64,000 nt of DNA from an uncultured Lachnospiraceae bacterium (GTDB lineage Bacteria > Bacillota > Clostridia > Lachnospirales > Lachnospiraceae): positions 40,898-104,897 of the forward strand of contig URRW01000004.1 in NCBI GenBank assembly GCA_900550285.1, in the 5' to 3' direction. The position numbers and the translations under genes are program-made. The stretch's first letter is position 1, and each line of letters begins with the position of its first letter. This document shows positions 33,252 through 41,643 of the stretch, one piece after another. The notes beneath the pieces were generated by a model. The model saw nothing but the letters and a program-made list of their open reading frames with translations, made no database searches and had not been told where the DNA came from.

Positions 33252-33950
33252 ATGACAAAAATCGGTATTATCGGGGCGATGGAGCTTGAAGTGGAGCAGT
33301 TAAAGGCGGCGATGTATGCAGATCATGTGGTGACGGTCGCAGGAATGGAATTTCATGAGGGCGCTTTAAATGGCGCGGACGTGGTCGTGGTGCGTTCCGG
33401 TGTCGGCAAGGTGAGCGCGGCGATGTGCACGCAGATTCTGGCGGATCATTTCCATGTGACCCATGTGATCAATACGGGCGTGGCAGGCTCTTTAAACGCT
33501 GCGCTGGACATCGGAGATATTTTGATTTCAACGGACGCGGTTCATCATGATGTGGACGCTACGGTGTTCGGGTACCGTCCCGGCGAGGTTCCGCAGCTTG
33601 GCGTATGGAATTTTGAGGCGGATCAGAAGCTTGCAGAGCTGGCAGAGCAATCCTGCCGTAAGGTCAATCCTGAGCTGGGCGTGCATTTGGGGCGCGTAGT
33701 TAGCGGCGACCAGTTCATTTCTTCCGATGAAGTAAAGAAAAACCTGATCGAAAAATTTGAGGCTGACTGCGTTGAAATGGAAGGCGCAGCGATCGCGCAG
33801 GCGGCGAAGCTGAACAATATCCCCTTTGTGGTGATCCGCGCCATTTCCGATAAGGCGGATAACTCCGCGGAAATGGATTATCCGGCGTTTGAACGGGAAG
33901 CGGCGAAGCATTCCGCGCGCCTCGTGGAGGATATGGTACGCAATATTTAA
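33252..33950 (+). CDS. mtnN: 5'-methylthioadenosine/S-adenosylhomocysteine nucleosidase
   Basis: A 232-residue nucleosidase that cleaves adenine from methylthioadenosine and S-adenosylhomocysteine. It opens TKIGIIGAMELEVE (general acid Glu in the AME region), has the phosphorylase-like GVGKVSAAMCTQIL and the ligand residues DCVEMEGAAIAQ and RAISDKAD (catalytic Asp). ATG 33252 is chosen because GGAG lies 9 bases upstream; ATG 33237 has no ribosome site. It forms an operon with luxS. Confidence 0.96.
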   Translation: MTKIGIIGAMELEVEQLKAAMYADHVVTVAGMEFHEGALNGADVVVVRSGVGKVSAAMCTQILADHFHVTHVINTGVAGSLNAALDIGDILISTDAVHHDVDATVFGYRPGEVPQLGVWNFEADQKLAELAEQSCRKVNPELGVHLGRVVSGDQFISSDEVKKNLIEKFEADCVEMEGAAIAQAAKLNNIPFVVIRAISDKADNSAEMDYPAFEREAAKHSARLVEDMVRNI

Positions 33951-33990
33951 GGCGTTTTTGAAAAAAATGTAAAAAAATTAAAAAAAGTGC

Positions 33991-34019
33991 TTGCAATCCG
34001 TCCGTACCTGTGGTAGTAT
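33991..34019 (+). promoter_or_regulatory. Promoter of tRNA-Leu copy B
   Basis: TTGCAA (33991-33996), 17-base spacer, TAGTAT (34014-34019); preceded by an A/T-rich stretch. Confidence 0.8.
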
Positions 34020-34074
34020 ATCACTTGTCGGCGGCACGAGAGAGCTTACAAAGCTTGAAGAGCCAAAGATAAAT

Positions 34075-34158
34075 GCAGGAATGGCGGAATTGGCAGACGC
34101 GTACGGTTCAGGTCCGTATGGTAGCAATACCATGAGAGTTCAAGTCTCTTTTCCTGCA
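34075..34158 (+). tRNA. tRNA-Leu (CAG), copy B
   Basis: Identical in all 84 bases to copy A, anticodon CAG, CCA not encoded. The promoter and most of the 5' leader (TAGTATATCACTTGTCGGCG and onward) are also shared with copy A. Confidence 0.95.
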
Positions 34159-34165
34159 CGATATG

Positions 34166-34198
34166 AAAGGCGTTCCGATGATTCGGGGCGCCTTTTTT
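34166..34198 (+). terminator. Terminator after tRNA-Leu copy B
   Basis: AAAGGCGTTCCGA pairs with TCGGGGCGCCTTT (two G-T pairs), followed by a run of T. Confidence 0.8.
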
Positions 34199-34269
34199 GC
34201 GGATGCCGGGACAAAAGGCACCGGCGTCCGGCTTTACAGCAAAATACCGGGAAAGGCGAGGAATGGAAA

Positions 34270-34914
34270 ATGGCGGAAATAAGCGCAAGAGAGCAGATGA
34301 TCTTTGATCTGGCATCTATGGAATGGGAGCTGTTCCAGCTGGTGCACAATACGGGAGGCAGGGCGTCCTGTCAGGATGATCCGGATACCTTTTTTAAAAT
34401 GCGGATGAGCCAGTGGATGGTATATTCCGACAAAACGCTGGAAAGCTGCATGAGGGATTTTCAGAAGGCGGCAGAGGACGGGAGAAATCTGATCTTTGAG
34501 AAATACGGCAGGATGATGGAAACGACCCATCCGGAGGAATATGAGCGGGTAAAACAGTATTTTCCGGAGATTTCCGAACGGCAGAGGGCAGTTGTGGAAG
34601 AGATCGTGGCGCAGCATTTGGAGTGGGACCGCAGCACGGCGGCAGCTTATCCGTATCTGAGAAAGAACGGCCGTCTGGCGACGACAAGAGAGGACAGCGC
34701 CGACGGCATTTCGATGGAAAGCTATCTGCGCGGAGAGCTGCAGTGCTTTTCGGAAGAGACGGCAGAGCTTATTTTGGAAGAGACAAAAGAAGCGGAAGCG
34801 GCAGGCGTCAACCTGCAGGAGCAGATGATCGGGAATGAAGTGCGCTTTTACGGCTATGAATCTTTGGAGCGGGCGGAAGAGGCGCACCGCAAACAGGAGG
34901 GGCAGGCACGATGA
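34270..34914 (+). CDS. DUF4125 family protein
   Basis: A 214-residue soluble protein of unknown function. The pattern EQMIFDLASMEWELFQLVHN followed by GGRASCQDDPDTFFKMRMSQ and LRGELQCFSEETAELI near residue 160 is that of DUF4125, mostly alpha-helical and common in gut Clostridia. ATG 34270 has a GAGGA-like site upstream, and the gene overlaps the next by four bases (ATGA). No catalytic motif is evident. Confidence 0.8.
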   Translation: MAEISAREQMIFDLASMEWELFQLVHNTGGRASCQDDPDTFFKMRMSQWMVYSDKTLESCMRDFQKAAEDGRNLIFEKYGRMMETTHPEEYERVKQYFPEISERQRAVVEEIVAQHLEWDRSTAAAYPYLRKNGRLATTREDSADGISMESYLRGELQCFSEETAELILEETKEAEAAGVNLQEQMIGNEVRFYGYESLERAEEAHRKQEGQAR

Positions 34915-35561
34915 AGCTTTATCTGATCAGGCACGGCGAGACGGACTGGAACGTTCAGGGAAGGATGCAGGGGCAGACGGATATTGCGCTGAACCAAAAC
35001 GGCATTGATCTGGCGAGGGTAACGGCGCAGGGCATGGCGGATATTCCCTTTGACCTGTGTATTACGAGTCCCTTAAAGCGGGCGAGGCAGACGGCTGAGA
35101 TCATTCTGGAAGGAAAGGACGTTCCCGTAACGGAGGATGCGCGGATTTCAGAGCTTTGCTTTGGAAGCTGGGAAGGGCTTGGATGCCGCAGGGAAAATTA
35201 TGAGGTTCCGGTTCCGATCGAGCAGTTCCGGAAATTTTATACCGATCCGCTGCATTTTGTACCGGCAAAGGATGGGGAGACGATTGCAGCGCTGTGTAAG
35301 CGGACGGAGCAGTTCTGGCAGGAGCTGATTGGAAACGAAGCATATCGGGACAAGACGATTCTGATCGCGACCCATGGCTGCGCGGTGCGGGCGATTTTGC
35401 GGAACGTGTACGAGGATCAGACGGATTACTGGCATGGGCGGGTTCCGGCAAACTGCGCGGTAAATATCGTTGAGGTCACAGATGGAAAAGCCATTTTGAA
35501 AGAGGCGGATAAGATCTATTATGATCCGGCAGCGGCGGTGGATCATTTCACAAGAGTATAA
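34911..35561 (+). CDS. Histidine phosphatase family protein (phosphoglycerate mutase-like)
   Basis: A 216-residue member of the branch with the phosphohistidine motif LIRHGETDWN at residues 4-13; SPLKRARQTAEIIL and the second His in IATHGCAVRAIL complete the active site. Such proteins are phosphatases for varied substrates (sugar phosphates, alpha-ribazole phosphate, others) more often than true mutases; the substrate is not predictable here. Coupled by ATGA overlap to the DUF4125 gene. Confidence 0.9.
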   Translation: MKLYLIRHGETDWNVQGRMQGQTDIALNQNGIDLARVTAQGMADIPFDLCITSPLKRARQTAEIILEGKDVPVTEDARISELCFGSWEGLGCRRENYEVPVPIEQFRKFYTDPLHFVPAKDGETIAALCKRTEQFWQELIGNEAYRDKTILIATHGCAVRAILRNVYEDQTDYWHGRVPANCAVNIVEVTDGKAILKEADKIYYDPAAAVDHFTRV

Positions 35562-35562
35562 G

Positions 35563-35611
35563 AAAACCCCTTTCCGGGACGGCAAAGGCTGTTTCCGGGA
35601 AGGGGTTTTTC
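35563..35611 (+). terminator. Terminator between convergent genes
   Basis: AAAACCCCTT (35563-35572) pairs with AAGGGGTTTT (35600-35609), then T. Confidence 0.75.
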
Positions 35612-35617
35612 TGTGGG

Positions 35618-35653
35618 GCATCCCTTTATACACGGAAGGGATGCGGGTTTTTT
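35618..35653 (+). terminator. Second hairpin between convergent genes
   Basis: GCATCCCTT (35618-35626) pairs with AAGGGATGC (35636-35644), followed by GGG and six T. The T run overlaps the stop of the minus-strand gene; the symmetric stem may also end transcription from the other side. Confidence 0.65.
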
Positions 35654-36359
35654 AAAAATGAAGCCGCCTGCGTACCGCATTCCTTAACCGCGCGCGGGAA
35701 AGGATCGTGACGAGGGTAATGACGATGACGGCGCAGATGGCGAGGACGACCGCCGACCAGGTAAGCTGCAGGGGCAGCGTCAGGTAGCTGCGGATCAGAA
35801 GCTCGATGCCGACGCACAAAAGCGCTGCCTCCACAAAAAAGTACAGCCCCGTCATGAGAAAGGCGGAGGAAACGCGCCGCATCAGAAAGGCAAAGAGAAG
35901 GGCGGCAAGGGTGCACAGGATGGTGATCGGCAGCGCCAGCCCGAAAAACCAGCTGTGATCTGCTGTGTTAAAGCCGATCATAAATTCATACAGGGCAATG
36001 GCAAGCCCGTCGCACAAAATCGAGCCGTAGATCGGCATACGCGTATAGATCACGGCGGGAACCGCCAGTACCCAGACGACCACGCAGGCACCGATGACAT
36101 AGAGCGACCAGAGGGATTCCCGGAATACAAAAAGATTTAAAAGCCCGCAGACCACGCTTGCGGCGATGAGGGACGTGGACAAAAGGATCGCCAGATCCTT
36201 GCGGCGGACGACCTCCACCTGTCCTTTTTCCTGCGGAAAAGGCGGGACGGGCTGTTGGATGGCTGCCAGATCGTTCGGGTTGACGACGGGCGTGTTGCAC
36301 AGCGGGCAGCGTTTTAAAGAAGGGTCAAGCTTGACCCCGCAGTTGACACAATAAGACAT
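35652..36359 (-). CDS. DUF6320-like zinc-ribbon membrane protein
   Basis: A 235-residue protein. The first 25 residues form a zinc ribbon (YCVNCGVKLDPSLKRCPLCN, two C-x2-C pairs), followed by a Pro-rich segment and about six membrane helices from residue 55 on. This arrangement matches the DUF6320 family. It lies 32 bases downstream of the acyltransferase-like gene on the same strand, and such pairs recur in Clostridia as far as I recall, suggesting a joint membrane function. No enzymatic motif is visible. Confidence 0.75.
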   Translation of the reverse strand: MSYCVNCGVKLDPSLKRCPLCNTPVVNPNDLAAIQQPVPPFPQEKGQVEVVRRKDLAILLSTSLIAASVVCGLLNLFVFRESLWSLYVIGACVVVWVLAVPAVIYTRMPIYGSILCDGLAIALYEFMIGFNTADHSWFFGLALPITILCTLAALLFAFLMRRVSSAFLMTGLYFFVEAALLCVGIELLIRSYLTLPLQLTWSAVVLAICAVIVITLVTILSRARLRNAVRRRLHF

Positions 36360-36391
36360 AGGATACCTCCTGATTTAAAACGGAACTATTT

Positions 36392-37681
36392 TTAATCGCG
36401 GTTGCTTTCAATGGTAACGGCAATACCGTCCTCCACAAGCTTCTGGAAAAAGCGGCGTTCCACGTCGGCTTCGATGATGCAGCTTGCAAAATTGACCGTC
36501 AAGGTATCGCCGAAGCTTGCGATCGCGCAGTTGGTGCGCTGGGAATACGGGATTCCCATATAAATGTCAAAGCGTTCCAGATAAGGCTTCATATCGTCGG
36601 GAACGTAGACCGCGCCGAGGTTTGTGAGCCCGGCGGAAGAATTTTTATCCTGAACCCGGGTATAAAACAGGCGCACTACGAAATCCTTGATAAAAAGAGG
36701 GACAATCCGGATGAAGGGATTGCGCTTGGTGGCGGCGTTGGTGGTAATGTCCCCTTTTAAAAATTTTTCATTGATATAGTAGCGCATATAATTGTGGACA
36801 TGCGCCACGATTTCCTCAAAGGTAAATTCCCCCAGCCGCGGGTCGATGGACGGATATACCATTGTAATGAAGTTGCGCAGCGTTTTGGACGGGAAAAAGC
36901 GCCTTAAGTTCACAGGCATGGCGATCCGGACGGGACGGAGCTTTAAGTGAAAGTCGTGCTCCTGCTTTTGTAAAAGGGAATATAAAAGCACGGCGTTTAA
37001 ATATTCCGTCACGGTGGCGTTATAGCGCTTTGCAACCTGCATGACCTCTTTGACGGACATGATTCCATCGATGACGTTGAGCGTATAAAAGGGTTCCTTT
37101 GTGCCGCGCACCCGATAGGTTTTTTCGGCGGGGCGGGCAGGGCGCACCTGCGCGTTTGCATAACGCATATAGGCGTCCTCAAATTCCTCCGGGTCAGGCT
37201 CGGAATCCACGTCTAAGACGAAGCCGTCGTTTGCAATAGGGTGTCCGAGAAGCCGCAGATAAACGGCTGTGACGGTCTGTAAAAGGAACATTCCTCCCGT
37301 GCCGTCGCCGAGGCTGTGATGGGCTTCCAGCGCGATGCGCCGCCCGTACCAGTAAAAGCGCACCAGATAGCGGTTGTTGCTTTTAAAAGGCATCGGCATA
37401 CAGAAATTCCGGACGTCTTTTTGGACGATCGGGCCGGGGTTATTGTTCGGCTCCAGATAGCGCCAGAAAAGCCCCTTGCGCATGGCGGATTTGTAGGTGG
37501 GAAACCGTTTTATGGCGATGTCCACCGCCTGCTGGAGGACATCGGGATTTACGTCCTCTTTTAAAAGGACGGAAAGCCGGTAGACCGATGAAAAATCCCT
37601 GCGCTGCAGCGTCGGATAGACGATGGCGGAGAGATCCAGCCGGTACCAGGTCTTTGACTGCGTTTTTGATTGTTTTGACAT
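36392..37681 (-). CDS. Condensation-domain-like / alcohol acetyltransferase family protein
   Basis: A 429-residue cytoplasmic protein with the two-lobed CoA-dependent acyltransferase (condensation) fold. The catalytic HHxxxDG motif is present as HHSLGDGTGG near residue 135, and the second half carries RPVRIAMPVNLRRFFPSKTL and NLGAVYVPDDM. It probably transfers an acyl group to an alcohol or amine; no peptide-synthetase modules are near. ATG 37681 is used, 6 bases after GAGAGGAA; a GTG 30 bases earlier is less good. Promoter close upstream, partner DUF6320 downstream. Confidence 0.8.
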   Translation of the reverse strand: MSKQSKTQSKTWYRLDLSAIVYPTLQRRDFSSVYRLSVLLKEDVNPDVLQQAVDIAIKRFPTYKSAMRKGLFWRYLEPNNNPGPIVQKDVRNFCMPMPFKSNNRYLVRFYWYGRRIALEAHHSLGDGTGGMFLLQTVTAVYLRLLGHPIANDGFVLDVDSEPDPEEFEDAYMRYANAQVRPARPAEKTYRVRGTKEPFYTLNVIDGIMSVKEVMQVAKRYNATVTEYLNAVLLYSLLQKQEHDFHLKLRPVRIAMPVNLRRFFPSKTLRNFITMVYPSIDPRLGEFTFEEIVAHVHNYMRYYINEKFLKGDITTNAATKRNPFIRIVPLFIKDFVVRLFYTRVQDKNSSAGLTNLGAVYVPDDMKPYLERFDIYMGIPYSQRTNCAIASFGDTLTVNFASCIIEADVERRFFQKLVEDGIAVTIESNRD

Positions 37682-37702
37682 AAGCATTTCCTCTCTTGTT
37701 GT

Positions 37703-37731
37703 AGTATACACCCGGACAGGGGAGGATACAA
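37703..37731 (-). promoter_or_regulatory. Promoter of the acyltransferase-DUF6320 operon
   Basis: Minus strand TTGTAT (37726-37731), 17-base spacer, TATACT (37703-37708), only about 22 bases before the start codon. Confidence 0.75.
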
Positions 37732-37881
37732 GTGCGGGCGGAGGGATTTGTGCGGGCGGGGGAACAGTAATGATAACCGGATAAAAGGCGGATTTCCCTT
37801 GCTGGATAGGGATAGAAAATATAGGTGGGGTATGGTAGAATGAGGTTAGAAAATCGGGAGCTGATAAAGGAGAGGGTAAAT

Positions 37882-37971
37882 ATGTGGTGTTTTATTTGCC
37901 CTGTTTGGAATTATTATGATTATACTTCCGTTTATTTTGGAGTGATAAATTGGGGGGCAAGAGGGGAATAA
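37882..37971 (+). CDS. Small unknown protein (29 aa)
   Basis: ATG preceded by AAAGGAGAGGG, coding for an aromatic-rich peptide (MWCFICPVWNYYDYTSVYFG...). Its stop lies one base before the next ATG. Could be a remnant of a larger gene, a leader peptide or a real small protein. AT-rich like the following gene. Confidence 0.4.
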   Translation: MWCFICPVWNYYDYTSVYFGVINWGARGE

Positions 37972-37972
37972 C

Positions 37973-38440
37973 ATGAATGACCAACAAAAGGGTATAATTT
38001 TAACATTGCTGAAAATTGATGAATCGAATGGAAATTATACAAATGATTATTGGTTTTCATACAAGGATTTTTTAGACCCAACGGATGATTTTACAGATTT
38101 CTCATGTGAACGTCTTGAAGGGAAACAAGAATACATTACGTTGATTGAAAAATTACTTAGCATAGATGAAACCGCAAAGATTTTTGTACAGGTCTATGAA
38201 TTGGAAGAAGATAAAAATGAGCAGTTTATTACTGCTGACACCTTGATTGTTTTCAGCAAATTATCTCTTTATGAGATAAAACAAATTTTTAATGAACCGA
38301 AAGATATATTTCCAAGCGATATTGGAGAAGAAACAGATTTTTCGCGACCTACGTTTTTTATTGATAATAATGGTAAACTAATTCCAAGTGCAAAGCTATT
38401 TGGCGATGATTGTTTTGTTTATTATTGTTGGTGGGATTAA
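37973..38440 (+). CDS. Hypothetical protein in an AT-rich island
   Basis: A 155-residue acidic, soluble protein that I do not recognise. It has no signal or membrane helix; the chain is rich in Asp, Glu and aromatics and ends PTFFIDNNGKLIPSAKLFGD then an FVYYCWWD tail. Codons favour A/T far more than neighbours (AAA, GAA, TTT, ATA), which suggests recent acquisition. Size and acidity are like immunity or antitoxin-type orphan proteins, but no partner is seen. AGGGGAATAAC precedes the ATG. Confidence 0.6.
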   Translation: MNDQQKGIILTLLKIDESNGNYTNDYWFSYKDFLDPTDDFTDFSCERLEGKQEYITLIEKLLSIDETAKIFVQVYELEEDKNEQFITADTLIVFSKLSLYEIKQIFNEPKDIFPSDIGEETDFSRPTFFIDNNGKLIPSAKLFGDDCFVYYCWWD

Positions 38441-38503
38441 ATTCTGATTGATATATTAAATAAGTAATCAAAAGTTTGATGATAGGAAAGGAAAATCAGA
38501 AAT

Positions 38504-38563
38504 ATGCAGTTAAAAGAGATGATGGACGAAATATGTTCGAGATGGAGTTTGCCTAAAGATTAA
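38504..38563 (+). pseudogene. Short gene fragment (19 aa) in the AT-rich island
   Basis: ATG with a good AGGAAAGGAA site opens a 19-residue frame (MQLKEMMDEICSRWSLPKD). It looks like the intact 5' end of a gene whose remainder was lost. Confidence 0.3.
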
Positions 38564-38584
38564 ATCGTTATTGCTCACACGGCA

Positions 38585-38607
38585 GTGCGCCTTGGCGCAC
38601 ATTTTTT
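38585..38607 (+). terminator. Terminator closing the AT-rich island
   Basis: GTGCGC-CTTG-GCGCAC, then A and six T. Confidence 0.8.
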
Positions 38608-38645
38608 ATACCCAAAATACATTGCCGTAAACTGGCACAAGAATG

Positions 38646-38674
38646 TTGCAGTTTGTCGGGACTTATGTTAGATT
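38646..38674 (+). promoter_or_regulatory. Promoter of the esterase gene
   Basis: TTGCAG (38646-38651), 17-base spacer, TAGATT (38669-38674) with an extended TGT before it. Confidence 0.6.
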
Positions 38675-38753
38675 TTAGAGTTGATATATCTTTCGTCAGT
38701 GTGCAGCGCCGGACGCAGACGGAAGGATGGAGTTTTGCGAAGGAGGTTGGCAG

Positions 38754-39650
38754 ATGGCAGTCAGCGAGAAACAGAATCAGAGCATGATGAACCTGATCCG
38801 GAAGGTGCACGGGCTGGTGGAGCATCCGGACCTGAACCGGCACCGGCAGTCGCAGGATCGGATCGGGGCGCTTTTGGGGACGGAAAAAGGGGTGGAATAT
38901 ACGCCGGTAACGGTGGAGGATATGAACTGCGAATGGGTGAGGGTAACGCGCGCCCATATGAAAAAATATGTGATCCTGTACTGCCACGGCGGCGGCTATT
39001 CTACGGGGAGCACGGTGTATGCGCGCACGCTGACAAAAAAGCTGGCGGAATCCACCTCGATGGACGTGTTTGCCTTTAACTACAGGCTGGCGCCGGAGCA
39101 TCCGTATCCGGCGGCGACGGAGGATGCGCTGAAAGCGTGGAACCATCTGATGTATTTAGGATACGGCGCGCGGGACGTGATCGTGGCGGGAGACAGCGCG
39201 GGCGGCAATCTGGCGCTTTCTTTGACGCTTAAATTAAAAGAGCAGGGGCGGATCCTGCCGAGAGGGCTTGTGCTTTTGTCGCCGTGGACGGATCTGACCA
39301 AATCCGGCAAAAGCTACGAGTCCAGAAAAGAGGTCGATCCGGTTTTGGATCAGGACTATCTGGACCGGATGATTGAAAATTATGCGGCGGGACAGGAACT
39401 TTCCGATCCGTTTATTTCGCCGCTGTTTGGAAATTTCAAGGGTTTTCCGCCGACCTATATTCAGGTGGGGGATAACGAGATCCTTTTGTCGGATGCGACG
39501 CTTCTTCATAAAAAGCTGATCAAGGAAAACGTCTCGGCGCATCTGGACGTCTATAAAGGGATGTGGCATGTATTCCAGATGTCTCCGATTAAAGTATCCT
39601 ATGACGCGATGGATAAAAACGCGGAATTTATTTACGATATTTGCCGTTAA
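38754..39650 (+). CDS. Alpha/beta-hydrolase, hormone-sensitive-lipase-like esterase
   Basis: A 298-residue cytoplasmic carboxylesterase. The HSL-family oxyanion motif YCHGGGYSTG, nucleophile VAGDSAGGNLALS, the acid in LSDPFISPLFG and the His of GMWHVFQM are all present in order. Substrates are probably short acyl esters or acetylated sugars. ATG 38754 is 7 bases from AAGGAGG; ATG 38727 is not supported. It has its own promoter and is followed by a large hairpin before dnaG. Confidence 0.9.
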   Translation: MAVSEKQNQSMMNLIRKVHGLVEHPDLNRHRQSQDRIGALLGTEKGVEYTPVTVEDMNCEWVRVTRAHMKKYVILYCHGGGYSTGSTVYARTLTKKLAESTSMDVFAFNYRLAPEHPYPAATEDALKAWNHLMYLGYGARDVIVAGDSAGGNLALSLTLKLKEQGRILPRGLVLLSPWTDLTKSGKSYESRKEVDPVLDQDYLDRMIENYAAGQELSDPFISPLFGNFKGFPPTYIQVGDNEILLSDATLLHKKLIKENVSAHLDVYKGMWHVFQMSPIKVSYDAMDKNAEFIYDICR

Positions 39651-39692
39651 AAAAAGGAAACGGAAGGGTTTTGCAGAATAATTAGCTAAGAA

Positions 39693-39743
39693 GCGGTTTT
39701 TTCGATTTTTGTGGATCGGAAAAACCGCAGGCTTTCTTCCTGC
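39693..39743 (+). other. Large hairpin pair upstream of dnaG
   Basis: GCGGTTTTTTCGAT (39693-39706) pairs over 14 positions with ATCGGAAAAACCGC (39715-39728), and GCAGG/CCTGC (39727-39743) follows. There is no T run after it, so it is probably an RNA-processing or leader structure rather than a plain terminator. Confidence 0.55.
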
Positions 39744-39831
39744 GATTATCGTGGCAAAAGGGACGCGTAGCGTTTGGATGCGGCGGGAAGCGTGGAAAGA
39801 AAGCCGCGGATGCGGAGGAATGAGAGAAAAC

Positions 39832-41604
39832 ATGTATTATCCGGAAGAACTGATCGAGGAGATCAGAACCAAAAACGATATTGTAGAGGTGATTTCCGGC
39901 TATGTACGGCTGCAGAAGAAGGGAAGCAATTATTTCGGACTGTGCCCCTTCCACAACGAAAAATCGCCGTCCTTTTCCGTTTCGCCGGCAAAGCAGATGT
40001 ACTACTGCTTTGGCTGCGGCGCGGGCGGCAATGTGATCACCTTTTTGATGGAATATGAAAACGCGACGTTTCCGGAGGCGGTCAAGATGCTGGCGCAGCG
40101 CGCGGGCGTGGATCTGCCGGAGCTGGAATATTCACAGGAGGCAAGGAAAGCCGACAGCCGCAGGGCGCGGCTTCTGGAAGTGAATAAGGAAGCGGCAAAA
40201 TATTTTTATTATCAGCTGAGAAACCGTCAGGGCGCGGTCGGGATGCAGTATCTGAGACAGCGGCAGCTTTCAGATGAAACGATGAACCATTTCGGGCTGG
40301 GCTACGCCAACAAATACAGCGACGACCTGATCGGCTATCTGAAGTCAAAGGGCTACGAGGAGGCGCTGATCCGGGATGCGGGGCTGTGCAACGTGGATGA
40401 AAAGCACGGGATGTACGACAAGTTCTGGAACCGCGTGATGTTTCCGATTCAGGACATCAACCACCGGGTGATCGGTTTCGGCGGCAGGGTGATGGGAGAC
40501 GGCAAGCCGAAATATCTGAATTCTCCGGAGACGGAGATCTTTGACAAGAGCCGCAACCTGTACGGCTTGAATTTTGCGCGGACAAGCCGTAAGGGAAACA
40601 TCATTTTGTGCGAGGGCTATATGGATGTGATCGCCATGCATCAGGCGGGCTTTACGCAGGCGGTGGCGTCCCTTGGAACGGCGTTTACGGCGGGGCAGGC
40701 GATGCTGCTGAAGCGCTATGCGCAGGAGGTGCTTTTGTCCTATGACAGCGACGGGGCGGGCACGAACGCGGCGCTTCGGGCGATCGGTATTTTAAAGGAA
40801 GCAGGGCTGACCGGGCGCGTGATCAGCTTGGAGCCCTATAAGGATCCGGATGAATTTATCAAGGCGCTTGGGGCGGAGGAGTTCCAGAAGCGGCTCGACC
40901 ATGCGGAAAACAGCTTTTTCTTTGAGCTGCGCCAGATCCAGAAGGGATTTGACTTATCCGACCCGGAGCAGAAGACGAATTTCCACCGGGAGATCGCCAA
41001 AAAGCTCTGTACGTTTTCGGAAGAGGTGGAGCGGGAGAATTATATCGAAGCGGCGGCGCAGAAATATAACATCGGCTTTGAAAACCTGCGCAGGCTTGTG
41101 GGCACTTATGCGGCGCAGACGGGGCTTGCAAAGCCTTTGGAGCGTCCCAGAACCGGCGTCCAGAAAAAGAATACTGCCGAAGAGGGCGTTAAAAACAGCC
41201 AGAAGCTTTTGCTGACATGGCTGGTGGAGCAGCCGAAGCTTTTTTCGCAGATCAAAAAATACATTTCTCCCGGCGATTTTACGGAAGGGCTGTATGAAAA
41301 GGTGGCTGCGCGGCTTTTTGCGGAGCTGGAAAACGGGAGGATCGATCCGGCGGGCATCATCAGTATGTTCGAGGAGGAAGAAGAGCAGCGGGAGGCGGCG
41401 TCCCTGTTTCACACAAAGCTTGCCCGGCTGGAAAATATCCAGGAGCAGGAAAAGGCGATCCACGACATTGTTTATGCGGTAAAGCGCAACAGCTATGAAA
41501 GGGACAGCGCCCGGCTGGGGACGGACGTGGAAGCCTTAAAGCGTGTGATCGACGGCAAGAGACTTTTGGAGGAGCTTGGAAAAACGCATATATCTCTGCA
41601 ATAG
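39832..41604 (+). CDS. dnaG: DNA primase
   Basis: A 590-residue replication primase. Zinc-binding domain at residues 1-100 with LCPFHNEKSPSFSVS and MYYCFGCGAGG; RNA polymerase domain with the TOPRIM motifs CEGYMDVIAMHQAG and LLSYDSDGAGTNAAL (about 265-310); C-terminal helicase-interaction domain. ATG 39832 (MYYPEELIEEI) is chosen over 39820, because GGAGGA abuts 39820 directly. It heads the conserved dnaG-rpoD macromolecular-synthesis cluster. Confidence 0.96.
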   Translation: MYYPEELIEEIRTKNDIVEVISGYVRLQKKGSNYFGLCPFHNEKSPSFSVSPAKQMYYCFGCGAGGNVITFLMEYENATFPEAVKMLAQRAGVDLPELEYSQEARKADSRRARLLEVNKEAAKYFYYQLRNRQGAVGMQYLRQRQLSDETMNHFGLGYANKYSDDLIGYLKSKGYEEALIRDAGLCNVDEKHGMYDKFWNRVMFPIQDINHRVIGFGGRVMGDGKPKYLNSPETEIFDKSRNLYGLNFARTSRKGNIILCEGYMDVIAMHQAGFTQAVASLGTAFTAGQAMLLKRYAQEVLLSYDSDGAGTNAALRAIGILKEAGLTGRVISLEPYKDPDEFIKALGAEEFQKRLDHAENSFFFELRQIQKGFDLSDPEQKTNFHREIAKKLCTFSEEVERENYIEAAAQKYNIGFENLRRLVGTYAAQTGLAKPLERPRTGVQKKNTAEEGVKNSQKLLLTWLVEQPKLFSQIKKYISPGDFTEGLYEKVAARLFAELENGRIDPAGIISMFEEEEEQREAASLFHTKLARLENIQEQEKAIHDIVYAVKRNSYERDSARLGTDVEALKRVIDGKRLLEELGKTHISLQ

Positions 41605-41643
41605 AGCGAACAATACAACACAGACACAGGAAGGATGACAGAC

